A stretch of 64,000 nucleotides of DNA from Tachypleus tridentatus (taxonomy: Eukaryota; Arthropoda; Merostomata; Xiphosura; Limulidae): contig NC_134825.1 in the NCBI RefSeq assembly GCF_004210375.1, forward strand, positions 68,067,558 through 68,131,557. The letters run 5' to 3'. The notes under the pieces were generated by a model, which was not told the DNA's origin, made no database searches, and saw only the letters and a list, made by a program, of their open reading frames with translations. The position numbers were made by a program, and so were the translations under genes. Positions 46,521-57,389 of the stretch are shown here, in pieces (position 1 is the stretch's first letter; each line of letters opens with the position of its first letter).

Positions 46521-48182
46521 TTGATATCCTGCTAGATAACCATTCAATTATAACAGAAGCAGGTATTTATTGTTCACCAACCAAATGTATTGACATAAAC
46601 CTATTCCACAATATCTTTTCCCACAACCAAATACAATTGTAATAGGTGATCTGAATAGTGAATATAAAACTTTGGACGTAAATCCACCAACACAAACGGA
46701 AGACATCTATTGCAATTCATTGATGAAAATAATATAGCCGTAATAAACGACAGTACACCTACGCATACTACGTACGCTATAAATACAAGAGATATCTTAG
46801 ACTTCTGCCTCACATTCTTTAATATCAAACAAAAGTTATTAAATTTTAATGTGAGAAAAGATGTTGACAGTGATCTTCTTCCAATATGGTGTACCTTCGA
46901 TCTCGATCCCCATAAAGATGTAACCTTTAAACAAGACAAATTCAACTACAATTAAGCTAATTGCCAAGAATATCAGAAAGAATTAGACAACATATTTCCA
47001 GAAAATGTTGAGCATACAGCCAACAACAAAGTAAAAGTTGATAGTTATAGTCAAATAATCACAGAGTACCAACCAAAACCAGCATCGGATACTGTACCAT
47101 AGGAACAACATAAAACTATAAATAACGCATGGAAATCGAACAAACAACTAATAAAACAGAAAAAAGACAATTAAATAGACAGATCATGGCAACAAGAGAC
47201 AAAGAAATAAAAACACAAATAAGCAGTATGAGAAATAAAATGAGACCAGAAATTATATTGTTAAACGAAGAAAAATCGGATAACATTTGCTTCCAACTAA
47301 ACGAAAAAAAAAACGATCCTAGAAAGTTTCGGTCGCACCTATAAAGACTCACCAAAGAAGCCACAATAAGAAAATACCCAACACTAGAATAAAATAACAC
47401 ATTAGTGCACACCAACAAAGAAAAAGCAGAAGCCTTCAGACAAGAACTACAAAACACTTTCAAAACACAACGACCCAGACGTGAACACCTATTTTTACAA
47501 TAGAGTAAACAATAACGTAACAAATAACACAGAATTAGAAAGCCCATATTTTCAAAACAGCCCCCTCCGGTATGCCTGCGCATTTACGACGCCTGAAACC
47601 GGGTTTCGATATCCGCGGCGGGCAGAGCACATGTAACTCATTGTGTACCTTTGTGCGTAATTCAACACAACAACAAACAACAAAACAACATTTTCCCAAT
47701 CAATACTAACTACAATAACACCAATAACATAAATGACTATAATAATGTAATGCTTACCAAAAATTTACATTAACAGAACTCAAACAAGCAGTTAAGAATA
47801 CCAAAAACAAATCACCAGAAACGACGGCAAACAAACAATTATCTTCAAAAAAGGCACTTTGAAATTATTTGATCATCTATAAGCAATTTTTCATTATCCT
47901 TTTACCCTGGTTACTCTGGGAAGTAAGCTTATACATTCATGTTTCATAAAGAAGGTATGCCAGCCAATAAACCAAACAGTTATCGACCAATCAGCCAAAC
48001 TAGAGTCATTATAAAATATACTACTTAGGACAGCATATATAGTACCCAAAACCACTTCAAAGTTTATGCATAAATATTCAAATACACAAACAATAGTAGA
48101 TAGATCCTACCTAGTAAAATAAAATATTTCGGTAAAATTTGGAGAAAAAGTGAACTATTATGCGAACTCGATAGGTATTGCA
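46521..48182 (+). pseudogene. Jockey-like LINE: endonuclease end, linker, RT (with SINE)
   Basis: Continuation of the split copy. Endonuclease: AGIYCSPTKCIDINLFHNIF, a GDLN-like block, NDSTPTHTTYAINTRDILDF and SDLLPIWCTFDLDPHKD (46555-46955). Linker 47129-47560. SINE at 47560-47688. RT fingers 47690-47998. At 48000 the sequence jumps to the RT C-terminus, deleting the palm. A mariner interrupts it at 48185. Confidence 0.8.
47560..47688 (+). repeat. SINE family B in Jockey linker
   Basis: Head ccccctccggtatgcctgcg, T arm gggtttcgatatcc, tail caacaacaaacaac. Imperfect short target duplication around attttc. Confidence 0.8.
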
Positions 48183-48184
48183 TA

Positions 48185-49089
48185 CGAGGTCTGTTCAAAA
48201 AATACGCGGACTGTTTGAATTGCGCGGCTCCAGTTGGTTCCAGTGGAATCCGCATGCTGTCGCTAGGTTTGCACAGATCAGCTGATTACGACGCCATTTC
48301 CCGATTGCAGATATCTTCATTTGTGTATTAGCTACGCGGTTTTAAGTGAAGTGCGATTTTTTCGTTTGGCGGATTTCAGAATGAATGACCTGAAGGAACA
48401 ACGACTTGCTGTGAAAATTTGTGTTAAACTTGGAAAATCTGCGACTAAAACTTTTGCTATGCTTAACACGGCTTACGGTGATGTTGCTATGAAGCGTACG
48501 GCATGTTTCAAGTGGCATGAACGTTTTAAGGATGGTCGACAGTCCATTGAAGATGATGAGCGTCCTGGACGTCCTTCCACGTCAACTGACGACCCACACG
48601 TCGACAAAATCAACACCCTGGTGCGGGCAAATCGACGTCTGACTGTTAGGGAGCTTGCTGAAGAGTTTGGGATATCAGTTGGATCTTGTTACGAGATTTT
48701 GACCGAGAAATTGAAGATGCACCGCGTTGCTGCGAAATTTGTGCCTCAGAACTCGTGCGTTTTTGGCCAAACACTCGATCACTGTTCTCCCCCCCCCTAC
48801 TCACCTGACCTTGCTCCTTGCAATGTTTTCTTGTTCCCCAAACTCAAAAGACCCTTGAAAGAAAGAAGATTTGAGACGATTCCCGAGATTAAGGCAAATG
48901 CGACGAAGGAGCTGGAGGACATTACAAAAGAAGCGTACCAGGACTGTTTCAACAAGTGGAAACACCGTTGGGATAAGTGTGTGCGTTGGGGAGGAGAGTA
49001 CCTTGAAGGGGTCCCAGACCTGTAACTTCTAAATAAAGTACATTTTGTTTTATGACGTCAGTCCGAGTATTTTTTTTGAACAGCCCTCG
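48185..49089 (+). mobile_element. mariner transposon, internally deleted (905 bp)
   Basis: Inverted ends CGAGGTCTGTTCAAAAAATA and, at the right, its complement with few mismatches (tattttttttgaacagccctcg), flanked by TA at 48183-48184 and 49090-49091. Jockey sequence (tattgcata / tagtcct) continues on both sides, proving insertion into the LINE. A complete mariner is about 1.3 kb; about 400 bp of the catalytic region is missing. Confidence 0.93.
48381..49025 (+). pseudogene. mariner transposase, catalytic core deleted
   Basis: Starts MNDLKEQRLAVKICVKLGKS and keeps the N-terminal paired helix-turn-helix DNA-binding half: FKWHERFKDGR, IEDDERPGRPSTS, NRRLTVRELAEEFGISVGS. After KFVP the sequence jumps to the C-terminus (YSPDLAPCNVFLFPKLKRPL). 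The first two catalytic aspartates lie in the missing part, and the third (normally D in the APCD/APSD block) is N. The reading frame remains open to the end at LEGVPDL. It may still bind ends but cannot cut. Confidence 0.9.
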
Positions 49090-49091
49090 TA

Positions 49092-49200
49092 TGTGATAAA
49101 GATAGTCCTAAACACCTCTCCCCGATTATTTGACAAATTAGATTATTAACATAAAATTATTTTAAAAATAAAGAAATAATGAAAATAAATAAATAAAAAT
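49092..49200 (+). pseudogene. Jockey tail joined to inverted block X end
   Basis: Jockey 3' sequence (gatagtcctaaacacctctcc) to about 49140, then a short reversed piece of block X (attaacataaaattatt). Confidence 0.55.
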
Positions 49201-49204
49201 AAAA

Positions 49205-49333
49205 CAAGTATGTGTGTTTTCTTATCACAAAGCCACAAGGGGCTATCTGCTTAGCCGATCAAGGGAAATCGAATCCTTGGTTTTAGCGGTTTTGTTTAAA
49301 TCCGAAGACACACCGCTATACTAGCGGGGGGGG
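49205..49333 (-). repeat. SINE family C
   Basis: Minus-strand SINE C: cccccgctagtatagcggtg head (at right), atttgattaag-like middle worn, aaaacacacata tail (at left). Confidence 0.75.
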
Positions 49334-49617
49334 GGGAATAATATATATATACATACATAATAATAATAATAAATACTAAAATAAAAACATGCCACCTATG
49401 AGCGAGACATTAGTGAAGGAACTGATAGTGCAAAATACATGGACATTACCCCGAAGGGGTCTGAGTAAATATGGGTTACTCTAATCCTCATATAATAATT
49501 TTTAATATACTAAACATTTCACTCTAACAAGAAAAAAAAAAGAGGAAGAGGTCCAGTGCAACTGACCTTCCTGGGTACACATACATATATACCCAAACGT
49601 TCAATCCATATGCACAT
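49334..49617. other. Unassigned stretch with simple repeats
   Basis: Starts with atatatata/cataata/ataata simple repeats (49342-49378), then about 230 bp (gacattaccccgaaggggtct, ggaagaggtccagtgcaactgacc) that match nothing else here. No ORF. May be the end of an unknown repeat. Confidence 0.4.
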
Positions 49618-50035
49618 ATAATTTCCAGCCCAAATCTAGGGGCTCTCAGAAAGTAAAAAAACAGGGTTGGAAGTAGTGTCTACATTATGTTTTCGAACAA
49701 AAAAATTCTGTTTGTCCTCCATGTCTACAGCATTTATCGATTTTAATGAAGTCAAACTAGAGATTTATAGTAATTCAAGAATTTTATAATAGATATATCC
49801 AAAACAGGATTATTCTTCAAGTAGTTTTGGAAATATTGATTTCCACAAGCCGTACAAAATTAATAGGAGCAGAGAAAACTCAGCTTAATTTTTTGAATAA
49901 CAATGTCGCTTTTATTGATAATTTAAATTATATGAAAAATAATGTATCGCTATATTTATCGTAAAACATTATTATGTTATTTTGTTCAATTGCAGCTGAT
50001 TAAAATAAAAGCATCCGTCAAGTTCAAGATATACA

Positions 50036-50108
50036 AGCCACCAGTGAGGTTCGAACTCACGACTCCTGGTTTACAAGACCAGTGCTCTACCCCCTGAGCT
50101 ATGATGGT
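50036..50108 (-). tRNA. tRNA-Thr (TGT), probable pseudogene
   Basis: 73 nt on the minus strand. Loop CTTGTAA and T arm intact, but the acceptor begins ACCATCA, so base 1 no longer pairs with C72, and the D loop has an extra G. Downstream T-rich terminator present. Confidence 0.75.
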
Positions 50109-50302
50109 TTGTACATATTTTTTAAAAACGCATTCTTTCTCTTTAATGTTCTACAGTTTTTTGAATATTCGCTTATCGTTCAGTGGATTAATTTAGCATT
50201 GTTAAAACGATCACACGTAAAAAAAATATAATATTAAGAACATCTCTTCGACAACATGTCCAACAGTAAGGTATTGTACTGTTTTCTCCTCTGTTCAGAT
50301 AT

Positions 50303-50415
50303 ATAATAGTTGTTGTTTTAAATTAAGCATAAAGCGACACCGCGGACTGTCTGTGCTCCACCCACCATGGGTATGGAAACCCGGTTTTTGTTATTGCAAG
50401 ACATTCCGCTGTGCT
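50303..50415 (-). repeat. SINE family B, worn
   Basis: Minus-strand SINE B (ttgttttaaattaagcataaagc tail side, cccaccatgggtatggaaacccgg T arm) directly upstream of the tRNA-Thr 5' flank. Same site as 56250 and remnants at 40160. Confidence 0.7.
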
Positions 50416-51035
50416 ACTAGTGGAGGCGACACAAATAATAGTTCAATTGTGTTCAAGCATTGATTATGATTCAATATGAATATTGTTATTTCATTGTGTT
50501 ATATGCATCACCTGTACAAGAAGTCTCTTAATTACGTTAACACTTACGTAAGGTAAATATTTCTCTCTATAAATCATATATTTAAAATGCAAGCATAAAT
50601 TTTAAAATCAGTAGTAGAGTGTTGGTCTAGTAACCCAAATATTATGAGTTCGATCCTCGCATTTGGATTTCGTATTTTAATATTCAAACTAGTAAAATTT
50701 GGAAGTGGATTCCACCTCTCGTTTGTTATGTTGCCCTTACGGACAAAACTTGAAAGTATAAAAATATCGAAATCGATGAAAATTTAGTTCGTTTAGAAGG
50801 TATTTGAGATAATCCAATTAAATTATTCATATAATTATACTAAGGAAAAGCATTAACAAATGTTCTTGAACAAATAACTAAAACTTTTTTCCGTGTTATT
50901 CTTTTTCTTTGTAATTGTAACAATATTAAATTATAAATGATATCACAATGATATCAACATACTAGATTTACTTACAATTCTAGCATATCACTTTTATTAC
51001 ATAGTTTTAGTTCTAAACTCATTTCTTCCTTAAAA
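50416..51035. other. Non-coding AT-rich stretch, second copy
   Basis: Homologous to 40234-41289, shortened. Contains the tRNA-like relic. Confidence 0.5.
50609..50668 (+). pseudogene. tRNA-like relic, loop CTAGTAA (AGT, Thr)
   Basis: gtagtagagtgttggtctagtaacccaa with T arm gagttcgatcctc. The anticodon position would read AGT. Acceptor ends are not recognisable. Confidence 0.45.
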
Positions 51036-51594
51036 GTTATCGCTCCCTGAGATCGGAATGTCTATAAAGATGTCTATAAAATGTCTAAAGGCATTTTCTT
51101 TGTCATTTTATCAACGTGATGTTTCTTTGCCGAAAAGTTTTATTCCAGTAATGGGCGTGTAAGATGACACGATAAACTCAATGAACAGAGACCAAAGACA
51201 GCCTGGAAGGATCACCTATTTTAACCACTCACACAACTCTACACTAATGAACATGACGATGACCGAAGAAGGTCGAAACGTTGTTCGCTCTTCTACGTAA
51301 AATATTTTCTCAACCCAAACGAGCCGATTTTACATATATATTTTTCTACACTAATGTGTTGTCTTCCAGCCAGTCATGAGAAACTAAAATGTCACATAAA
51401 GGACGCTTACCGTTGCAATTTGTACTGTTGTGACGTCATTAAAAAAGGTACTCATGCCATAAATCACTAGCATAATTATGAACTCAGAAGGTTATAACAC
51501 CTTAAGACATATAAATTTGAAAATCAATAAATAAACAAACAATTGTCTACACTTAATTTTGGTTGTATTTACCATTGAAGCAGAACGCTTTTAC
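51036..51594 (+). promoter_or_regulatory. Block X copy, with perfect CRE
   Basis: Diverged block X carrying the perfect palindromic CRE TGACGTCA at 51431-51438 and atataaattt downstream. Interrupted by a Penelope-like tail fragment (51250-51345). Confidence 0.35.
51250..51345 (+). mobile_element. Penelope-like element, 96-bp 3' end with target duplication
   Basis: Matches the tail of the Penelope-like element at 46395-46495 (ccgaagaaggtcgaaacgtt, ctcaacccaaac, tatatatttttctac). Flanked by ctacactaatg at 51239-51249 and 51346-51356, so it is a severely 5'-truncated insertion. Confidence 0.85.
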
Positions 51595-51801
51595 AGACGT
51601 GGTCAGGTGGCTAAGGCAGTCGAATCGTAATCTGAGGGTCACGAGTTCGAATACCCAATACACCAAACACGCTCGCCCTTTCAGCCGTGGGGAGTATTAA
51701 GGTTACGGTCAATTCCACTCTTCATTGGTTAGAGAGTAGCCAAAGAGTTGACAGTTGTTGGTGATAACTCGTTGCCTTCCCTCTAGTTTAACACTACTAA
51801 C
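51595..51801 (+). repeat. SINE family A, 3' truncated
   Basis: Good tRNA-like head (gacgtggtcaggtggctaag, gagggtcacgagttcgaat) and core; stops at aacactactaa. Confidence 0.8.
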
Positions 51802-52413
51802 ATTACACAAGTACAAAAAAATTTCTATATTGTTTCTAACTCAACTTATCTGTCTAAAATATCCACTTTATATTGTTGGACTCTTTTCGTAACTTGGCAT
51901 TTTTGCATATTGACAATGAATTTTTATAGATGATATATATTATTCTGAACAATAAAAGTGTAATCGAAATTTCTAATATTATAACTTCAACAATGCCAAA
52001 ATCTCTGTTATGAAACAAGTTACGCCTCTCAGTTCAATATTATAAATTATTAGATAACTGAAATACAACTTATTAGCTGTATATATCATACATAATGATA
52101 TCCTATAACTGTATATAGGATACATATTGGTATCCTTTAATTTTATATGAGTTATCACTTTGAAGTGATTCCTTTGTACTCCAAATTAGGAACGGTTATA
52201 CGCAAATTTCATGTGTATAGTTTTACGCAAAATTTTCCAACTTCCTCTCCATCTTCTTAGTAGTGTAGGTAATTGTCCAGAGGTTTCAGATTACAAATTA
52301 ATATAACTTTATCCGAACTGCGTATAATTAAACATAAATCTAAAAAATATTTCATCTTGGGATTGGTAGTTACTTTATTCTGAAATATTTCACAGAAATC
52401 TAAACTTGAAATA
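51802..52413. other. Unique AT-rich non-coding DNA
   Basis: I see no gene or repeat except a short near-duplication around tatatatcatacataatgatatcc / tatataggatacatattggtatcc (52080-52135). Confidence 0.5.
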
Positions 52414-52729
52414 CAGTCTTGACCAAAATGTTTGTATATTTTGCAACGAATAGGATAGTTATTATTAAGATGGAATATAAATAAACTTAATATGTCAAGC
52501 TGAGAAACATTGTATTAAACATCTATAATCTGTATATGAGACAATCTAGTATCGATTTATTAGAAAAGCAAACAATTTTATCAGACACCTGCAGAAAGAT
52601 GTGTAATTCAGAACTTTACCTATCAAAACAAAACCTTACCAAAACAAAATATAATATCAAGTTATTATCAAGAGCGTTTATAATCTTATATCAGTTCATA
52701 TTTAACATAAAGTACTTGGTCCTCCTCTT

Positions 52730-53700
52730 ATTCTACTCACCTCCAAAGATGACGTGGCATGCTGTCGATGAGGTTATTGATATAAACCACTGTGATTTCA
52801 TCCCAATTTGTCACTAGAAAGTGGTGTAACTCAGCTACAGTAGCTGGTTGTGGTTAGAAATTTTAAGGCTCAGTTCTGCCCAACAGTTTTCAATGAAATT
52901 ACAACCTGGAGACTTTGATGGCCATGCCATTATTGTAACGTTCTCCCAGTCGAGATAATCCTGTACAGTACAAGCAGTGTGGGCATTGGCATTGTCATCC
53001 TGGATCACAAATTATTGCTAAACCTTTCCCTAGCATATGGCAGAAATATTGTCTTCACATTATGCCTTTAGAAGGCACCTTTGGTGTTTCTCCGGAAGAT
53101 ATGAAGAGCGGTTTATCTCCCATAATCAATAACTGCTCAAACATGTTCTGCGCCACCTCCCTTAGGAAACAGTCTACCCACATTTGTTTTCCAGGCAAAC
53201 AATGAACACGAATCCTACCACCAGCTTTAACAAGCCACAAACAAGACTCTTCTGAAAAGATGACATGCCGCCAGTGTCATAACTGTAAGTTGGCATGTCG
53301 CCAGTGTCATAACTGTAAGTTGGCATGCTGTTTTGGCTAAGTAGCACGGCGAGAGCTGTGAATTCTGGTTAATATCGGTTTTCAGACAACCGTTCTTGCA
53401 AAATAATCTTGTTTAGTCGGCTTCCTATCCAAGTTGTTTTGAATACCCTGTAATAAACGTGTTCATGCCATTCCTATCTTAATGGGTTGCAAGACTTCTT
53501 TTAACCTTGATGTGTTAAAATGACCAAAATACGATAATCTCAGGTAACAATTTCCGACGTTTACCACTATACTTTTTTGAAACAGCGTTTCCTGTAATCC
53601 GAGACGTTCTAGGATTCTGGAAACAGTACACTGAGGTGTTCTGAAAATTTCAGTTTGCTTCATACCATTTTTGAACAGTCGAACAATTTGACGATCTATA
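52730..53700 (-). pseudogene. Tc1/IS630-type transposase relic
   Basis: Minus strand, several frames. N-terminal helix-turn-helix TVSRILERLGLQET (53463-53663); first catalytic block FSEESCLWLVKAGGRIRVHC-like with E in place of D (about 53220-53265); third block QDDNANAHTA ... WPSKSPGCNFIENCW (about 52880-53000) with DD34E-like spacing. Frameshifted and stopped in many places, and much older than the array Tc1. Confidence 0.75.
53264..53327. repeat. 30-bp direct duplication, two copies
   Basis: catg(c/t)cgccagtgtcataactgtaagttgg repeated at 53264 and 53294 with one difference, inside the transposase relic. A length of 30 bp keeps the reading frame. Confidence 0.9.
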
Positions 53701-53821
53701 ATTTCTGGCGCGTGTGGACTCCATCCACACCAAGCACAGATAAATTGTATGAACGAAGCTTTAAATTATTTCACAAAAGATTATACCAAAAACAAACTCT
53801 TTTATACCAAACAGATATGTG

Positions 53822-53935
53822 TGTGTTCTTCTTATAGTAAAACCACATCGGACTATCTGCCGAGCCCACCGTTGTGAATCCGGAGACTTACCGGGGTACT
53901 AGCGGGAGGCACAGATTCTCATAACAACTTATATA
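53822..53935 (-). repeat. SINE family C in worn Tc1
   Basis: Minus-strand: cctcccgctagtaccccggtaag head at right, gtgtgttcttcttatagtaaaac tail at left. Confidence 0.75.
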
Positions 53936-54090
53936 GACCAGAAAAACAACTCGTGTATATTTATCCGGTCACATCTATCTTCTCTGTTACTGCTTGGACA
54001 TTTACTTAGTAACTACCCCATACATGTAAACAATGACATTAATATTTAACAGTATACAAACAAACAAACATCTTGGACAAAGTTGTGAAT

Positions 54091-54689
54091 ATTTAACATC
54101 TTATTGTTTCAAGAGATATAAACAACTGGAAGATAACTTCCGAAACGGAAAAAAAAGCAAGTAGAACTTTGTCTATAAACTCTGTTTCGTTACATTTTAA
54201 TGTAAAATTCAAAAACATGGAAAGCTATTTCAGTTCACTGCATCTATCGATATTTTGAAGCTCATAATACAACATCAGTATTTAAAATAATTTTAACTAA
54301 TGCACTATCTTACTTATATAAATAAACAAACCTTCAAGCGATATTTTATATTAATCTAAATAAACACAAATAAAGAAATTGCTATAAAGACCTGCATCCT
54401 TTAACTTAATATATTTTTGTTTGATCAGGCACTATTAAGCAGAACAGAGTGAACTCATAACCACTACTTTTTTCCATATCATTAGTTCATTCTTCATAAA
54501 TAATGCAATCCAGCCGCTAATGAGGGCCCAAAATATTTGTCAAACACAGGGAAGAAGATTAAAAGTACAGAAATCAATCACCGGTTTTTTAAATAAGCAG
54601 CCTCAAAGTAAATTATAAATTTATAATTAATTCAGCTGCTATTTTTCACTGGTAATCTCAGATTCATTTGACCAGTTAAAACACTCAAT
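54091..54689. other. Unique AT-rich non-coding DNA
   Basis: No ORF, RNA gene or recognised repeat found. Confidence 0.5.
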
Positions 54690-54925
54690 TCTTAATCTCA
54701 GGGTCGCTGTTCTTGTTCTTGTTGTTTTGAATTAAGCACAAAGCTACACAATGGGCAATCTGTGCTCTGCCCACCACGGATATCGAAACCCATATTTTAG
54801 CGTTGTAAGTCCGCAGACATACCGCCGAGCCACTGGGGGCCTTCGGGGTCGCAGGTTCGAATCCCCGTTACACCAAATATGCTCGCCCTTTTAACATTGG
54901 GGCAGTTATAACGTGATAGATATAT
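54690..54925 (+). repeat. SINE family A split by SINE B
   Basis: Family A head (aatctcagggtcgc) and body (aggttcgaatccccgttacaccaaatatgctcgcc) are separated by the SINE B at 54713-54840. The duplicated gggtcgc marks the target site. Confidence 0.85.
54713..54840 (-). repeat. SINE family B inside SINE A
   Basis: Minus-strand near full-length family B: gcccccagtggctcggcgg head at right, tail ttgttcttgttgttttgaatta at left. Confidence 0.88.
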
Positions 54926-54984
54926 AATTAAAACTGTTAAAATTTTATAGTTGATTCCTTCTTTCACTTCCCCCGCTAATACAA

Positions 54985-55598
54985 GAAGACAAATTCGACT
55001 ACAAAGAAGCTGATAGTTGTAGTCAAATAATCACGGTGTGCCTACTAAAAGCAGCAAATAACTAAAAATAACGCATGGAAATCAAACAAAAAACTAATAA
55101 CACTCATAAAACAACGAAGACAATTAAGAAGACAGTTCATGGCAACAAGAGACAAAGAAATAAAAACACAAATAAGCAGTATGAGAAATAAAATGAGACT
55201 AGAAATTATATTGTTAAAACAAGAAAAATGGACAACTTTTGCTGCAAACTAAATGGAAAAACCGACCCCAGAAAGTTTCGGCCGCACCTAAAAAGACTCA
55301 CTAAAGAAGCCACAACAAGAAAATACGCAACATTAAAACAAAATAACACATTAGCGCACATCGACAAAGAAAAAACCAGAAGCCTTCAGACAACAACTGC
55401 AAAACACTTTCAAAACACAACGACCCAGACGTGAACGCCTATTTTTTCAATACAGTAAATAATTATGTAACAAATAACACAGAATTATACAAACCATATT
55501 TCCTAGACAATAATAACAACAATAACACCAATAACATAAATGACTTTTACAATCTACTGCTTACCAGAAAAATAACATTAGCAAATCTACGGGCTCTC
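54985..55598 (+). pseudogene. Jockey-like linker, third-copy segment
   Basis: Counterpart of 38915-39530 (agaagacaaattcgactac onward, then KTDPRKFRPHLKRLTKEATT). Preceded by a 16-bp SINE C scrap (cccccgctaatac, 54970). It joins the tRNA flank at ctacgggctctcaga, as in the first copy. Confidence 0.7.
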
Positions 55599-55981
55599 AG
55601 AAAAGAAACAAGGCTGAAAGTAGTGTCCACATTATGTTTTCGAACAAAAAATTCTTTTTTCCCTCCATGTCTACAGCATTTATCAACTTTAGTAAAGTCA
55701 AATTTTTGATTGATATTAATTTTAGAATTTTATAATAGATATATCAAAAACAGGGTTATACTTCAAGCAGTTTGGGAAATATTGATTTCCACACGCTGTA
55801 TAAAATTAATAGGAGCAGAGAAAACGAAGTTTACATTTTTAAATAACAATGTCGCTTTTATTGAAAATTTAAATTTTATGAAAAATAATGTATCGTCATA
55901 TTTATCGTAAAATAAAATTATGTTATTTTGTTCAATTGCAGGTGATGAAAATATGAGTATCCGTCAAGTTCAAGATATACA

Positions 55982-56054
55982 AGCCACCAGTGAAGTTCGA
56001 ACTCACGACTCCTGGTTTACAAGATCAGTGCTCTACCCCCTGAGCTATGATGGC
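55982..56054 (-). tRNA. tRNA-Thr (TGT), probable pseudogene
   Basis: 73 nt on the minus strand. Loop CTTGTAA kept, but the anticodon stem is CTGAT/ACCAG (one mismatch), the T stem has a change (gaagttcgaac on the plus strand), and there is an extra D-loop G. Confidence 0.72.
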
Positions 56055-56249
56055 TCGTACATACTGGTTAAAAACGCATTATTTCTCTTTAATCTTATAC
56101 AGTATATTGAATATTCGCTTATCGTTCAGTGGATTATTTTAGCATTGCTAAAACAATCACATGTAAAGAAAATATAATATTAAGAACACCTCTTCGACAA
56201 CATTTTCAACAGTAAGGTATTATACTGTTTTCTCCTCTGTTCAGTATAT

Positions 56250-56365
56250 AAAAGTTGTTGTTTTAAATTACGCATAAAGATACACCGCGGACAATCTGTG
56301 CTCTTCCCACAATGGGTATCGAAACCCGGTTTTTATTATCGTAAGTCAGGAGATATTCGGCTGTG
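56250..56365 (-). repeat. SINE family B, worn
   Basis: Same position relative to the tRNA as 50303-50415, so this insertion predates the duplication of the segment. Confidence 0.7.
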
Positions 56366-57389
56366 CAACTAGTGGAGGTGGCAAACACAGTAGTTCCATT
56401 GTGTTTGCTTTTCTCCAAACACAGCATAAAGAAAGCATTTATTTGAATTTTATTCTTTAGATTTTTCTACACATAAATATCAACCTGCCACCTGTGTGAA
56501 GAATGTTTTTGAAACATTAATAAATCATCATTGAAAATGGTGGTATACGAATATATCTGTTTACGAAGGTGGTCATCTGATCAAAAAGTACAGCCATATA
56601 TCATAAAATAAACCATCTTAAAAACCGAAGAAACCGGTGCTAATCCTTTTATAGACATTTATTTGTGAGACTCTTATGATATACATAATTTTTTCACAAA
56701 TTATTTAACAAGATAATTAAAACAGAAAAACCTTAACACTTTTCCCAAGCGACAGGAACACCGAAGATCAATAGAATATTCTTTCTTCGAATCTACTTTC
56801 TCATTTAGGAGTTACAATAGAAATAATATTCATTTAAACTAAAGTTGTTGTGTCTGAGCTTTAATTATATTAGAATATCAATATTGCAATTATTTAGTTG
56901 TGTTATATGCATCGCTTGAATAAAATGCAAGGTACTTATCTCAACACATATCCAACCTACATATTTTTCTCTATAAATTATATGTTTAAAAAAACAATCG
57001 TACAGTGCTATAAGGAGCAGTAGTAGAGTACTGGTCTAGTAACCTAAATGTTGTAAGTGCTATCCTTCCAGTTGGATTTCATATTTTCAAATTCAAACTA
57101 TTACAATTTAGTCGTGGATTTCTTCTCTCGTTTGTTTAAAAATATCAAAATCGATGAAAATGTTTATGTGGTTAGAAGGTATTTGAAATAATTCAATTAA
57201 ATTATCGACATAGTTATACTAAGGAAAACATTAATGAATTTAATTGAACAAATAACTAAAACTTTTTTCTGAGTTATTCTTCTGCTTCGTAATTGTAACT
57301 ATATTTAATTATGAATGATATCACAATAATATCAAAATACGAGATTTTCTTGCATGTTGAAGTTATAGTTATAAAGACATTTCTTTATT
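56366..57389. other. Non-coding AT-rich stretch, third copy
   Basis: Homologous to 40234-41289 over its length (for example ggtggtcatctgatcaaaaa). Contains a tRNA-like relic. Confidence 0.5.
57016..57076 (+). pseudogene. tRNA-like relic, loop CTAGTAA (AGT, Thr)
   Basis: gtagtagagtactggtctagtaaccta, with a worn T arm (tgctatccttcca). Best anticodon stem of the three relics (ctggt). Confidence 0.45.

Larger units (their letters stand above)
52414..54090 (-). mobile_element. Second Tc1-like transposon, old and worn
   Basis: The left end TA-cagtcttgaccaaaatgtttg (52412 on) is matched in reverse by atacaaac...catcttggacaaagttgtg (54053-54088), giving a degraded inverted repeat of about 30 bp. 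Inside is a minus-strand transposase relic and a SINE C. Right boundary uncertain by several bases. Confidence 0.7.

Noticed and set aside
49142-49200. Separate AT-rich satellite
   Set aside because: It matches the reversed start of block X and is explained by that repeat.
52536-52817. 93-codon plus-strand ORF as a possible host gene
   Set aside because: It lies inside the worn Tc1-like element, overlaps its antisense transposase, and shows no domain.
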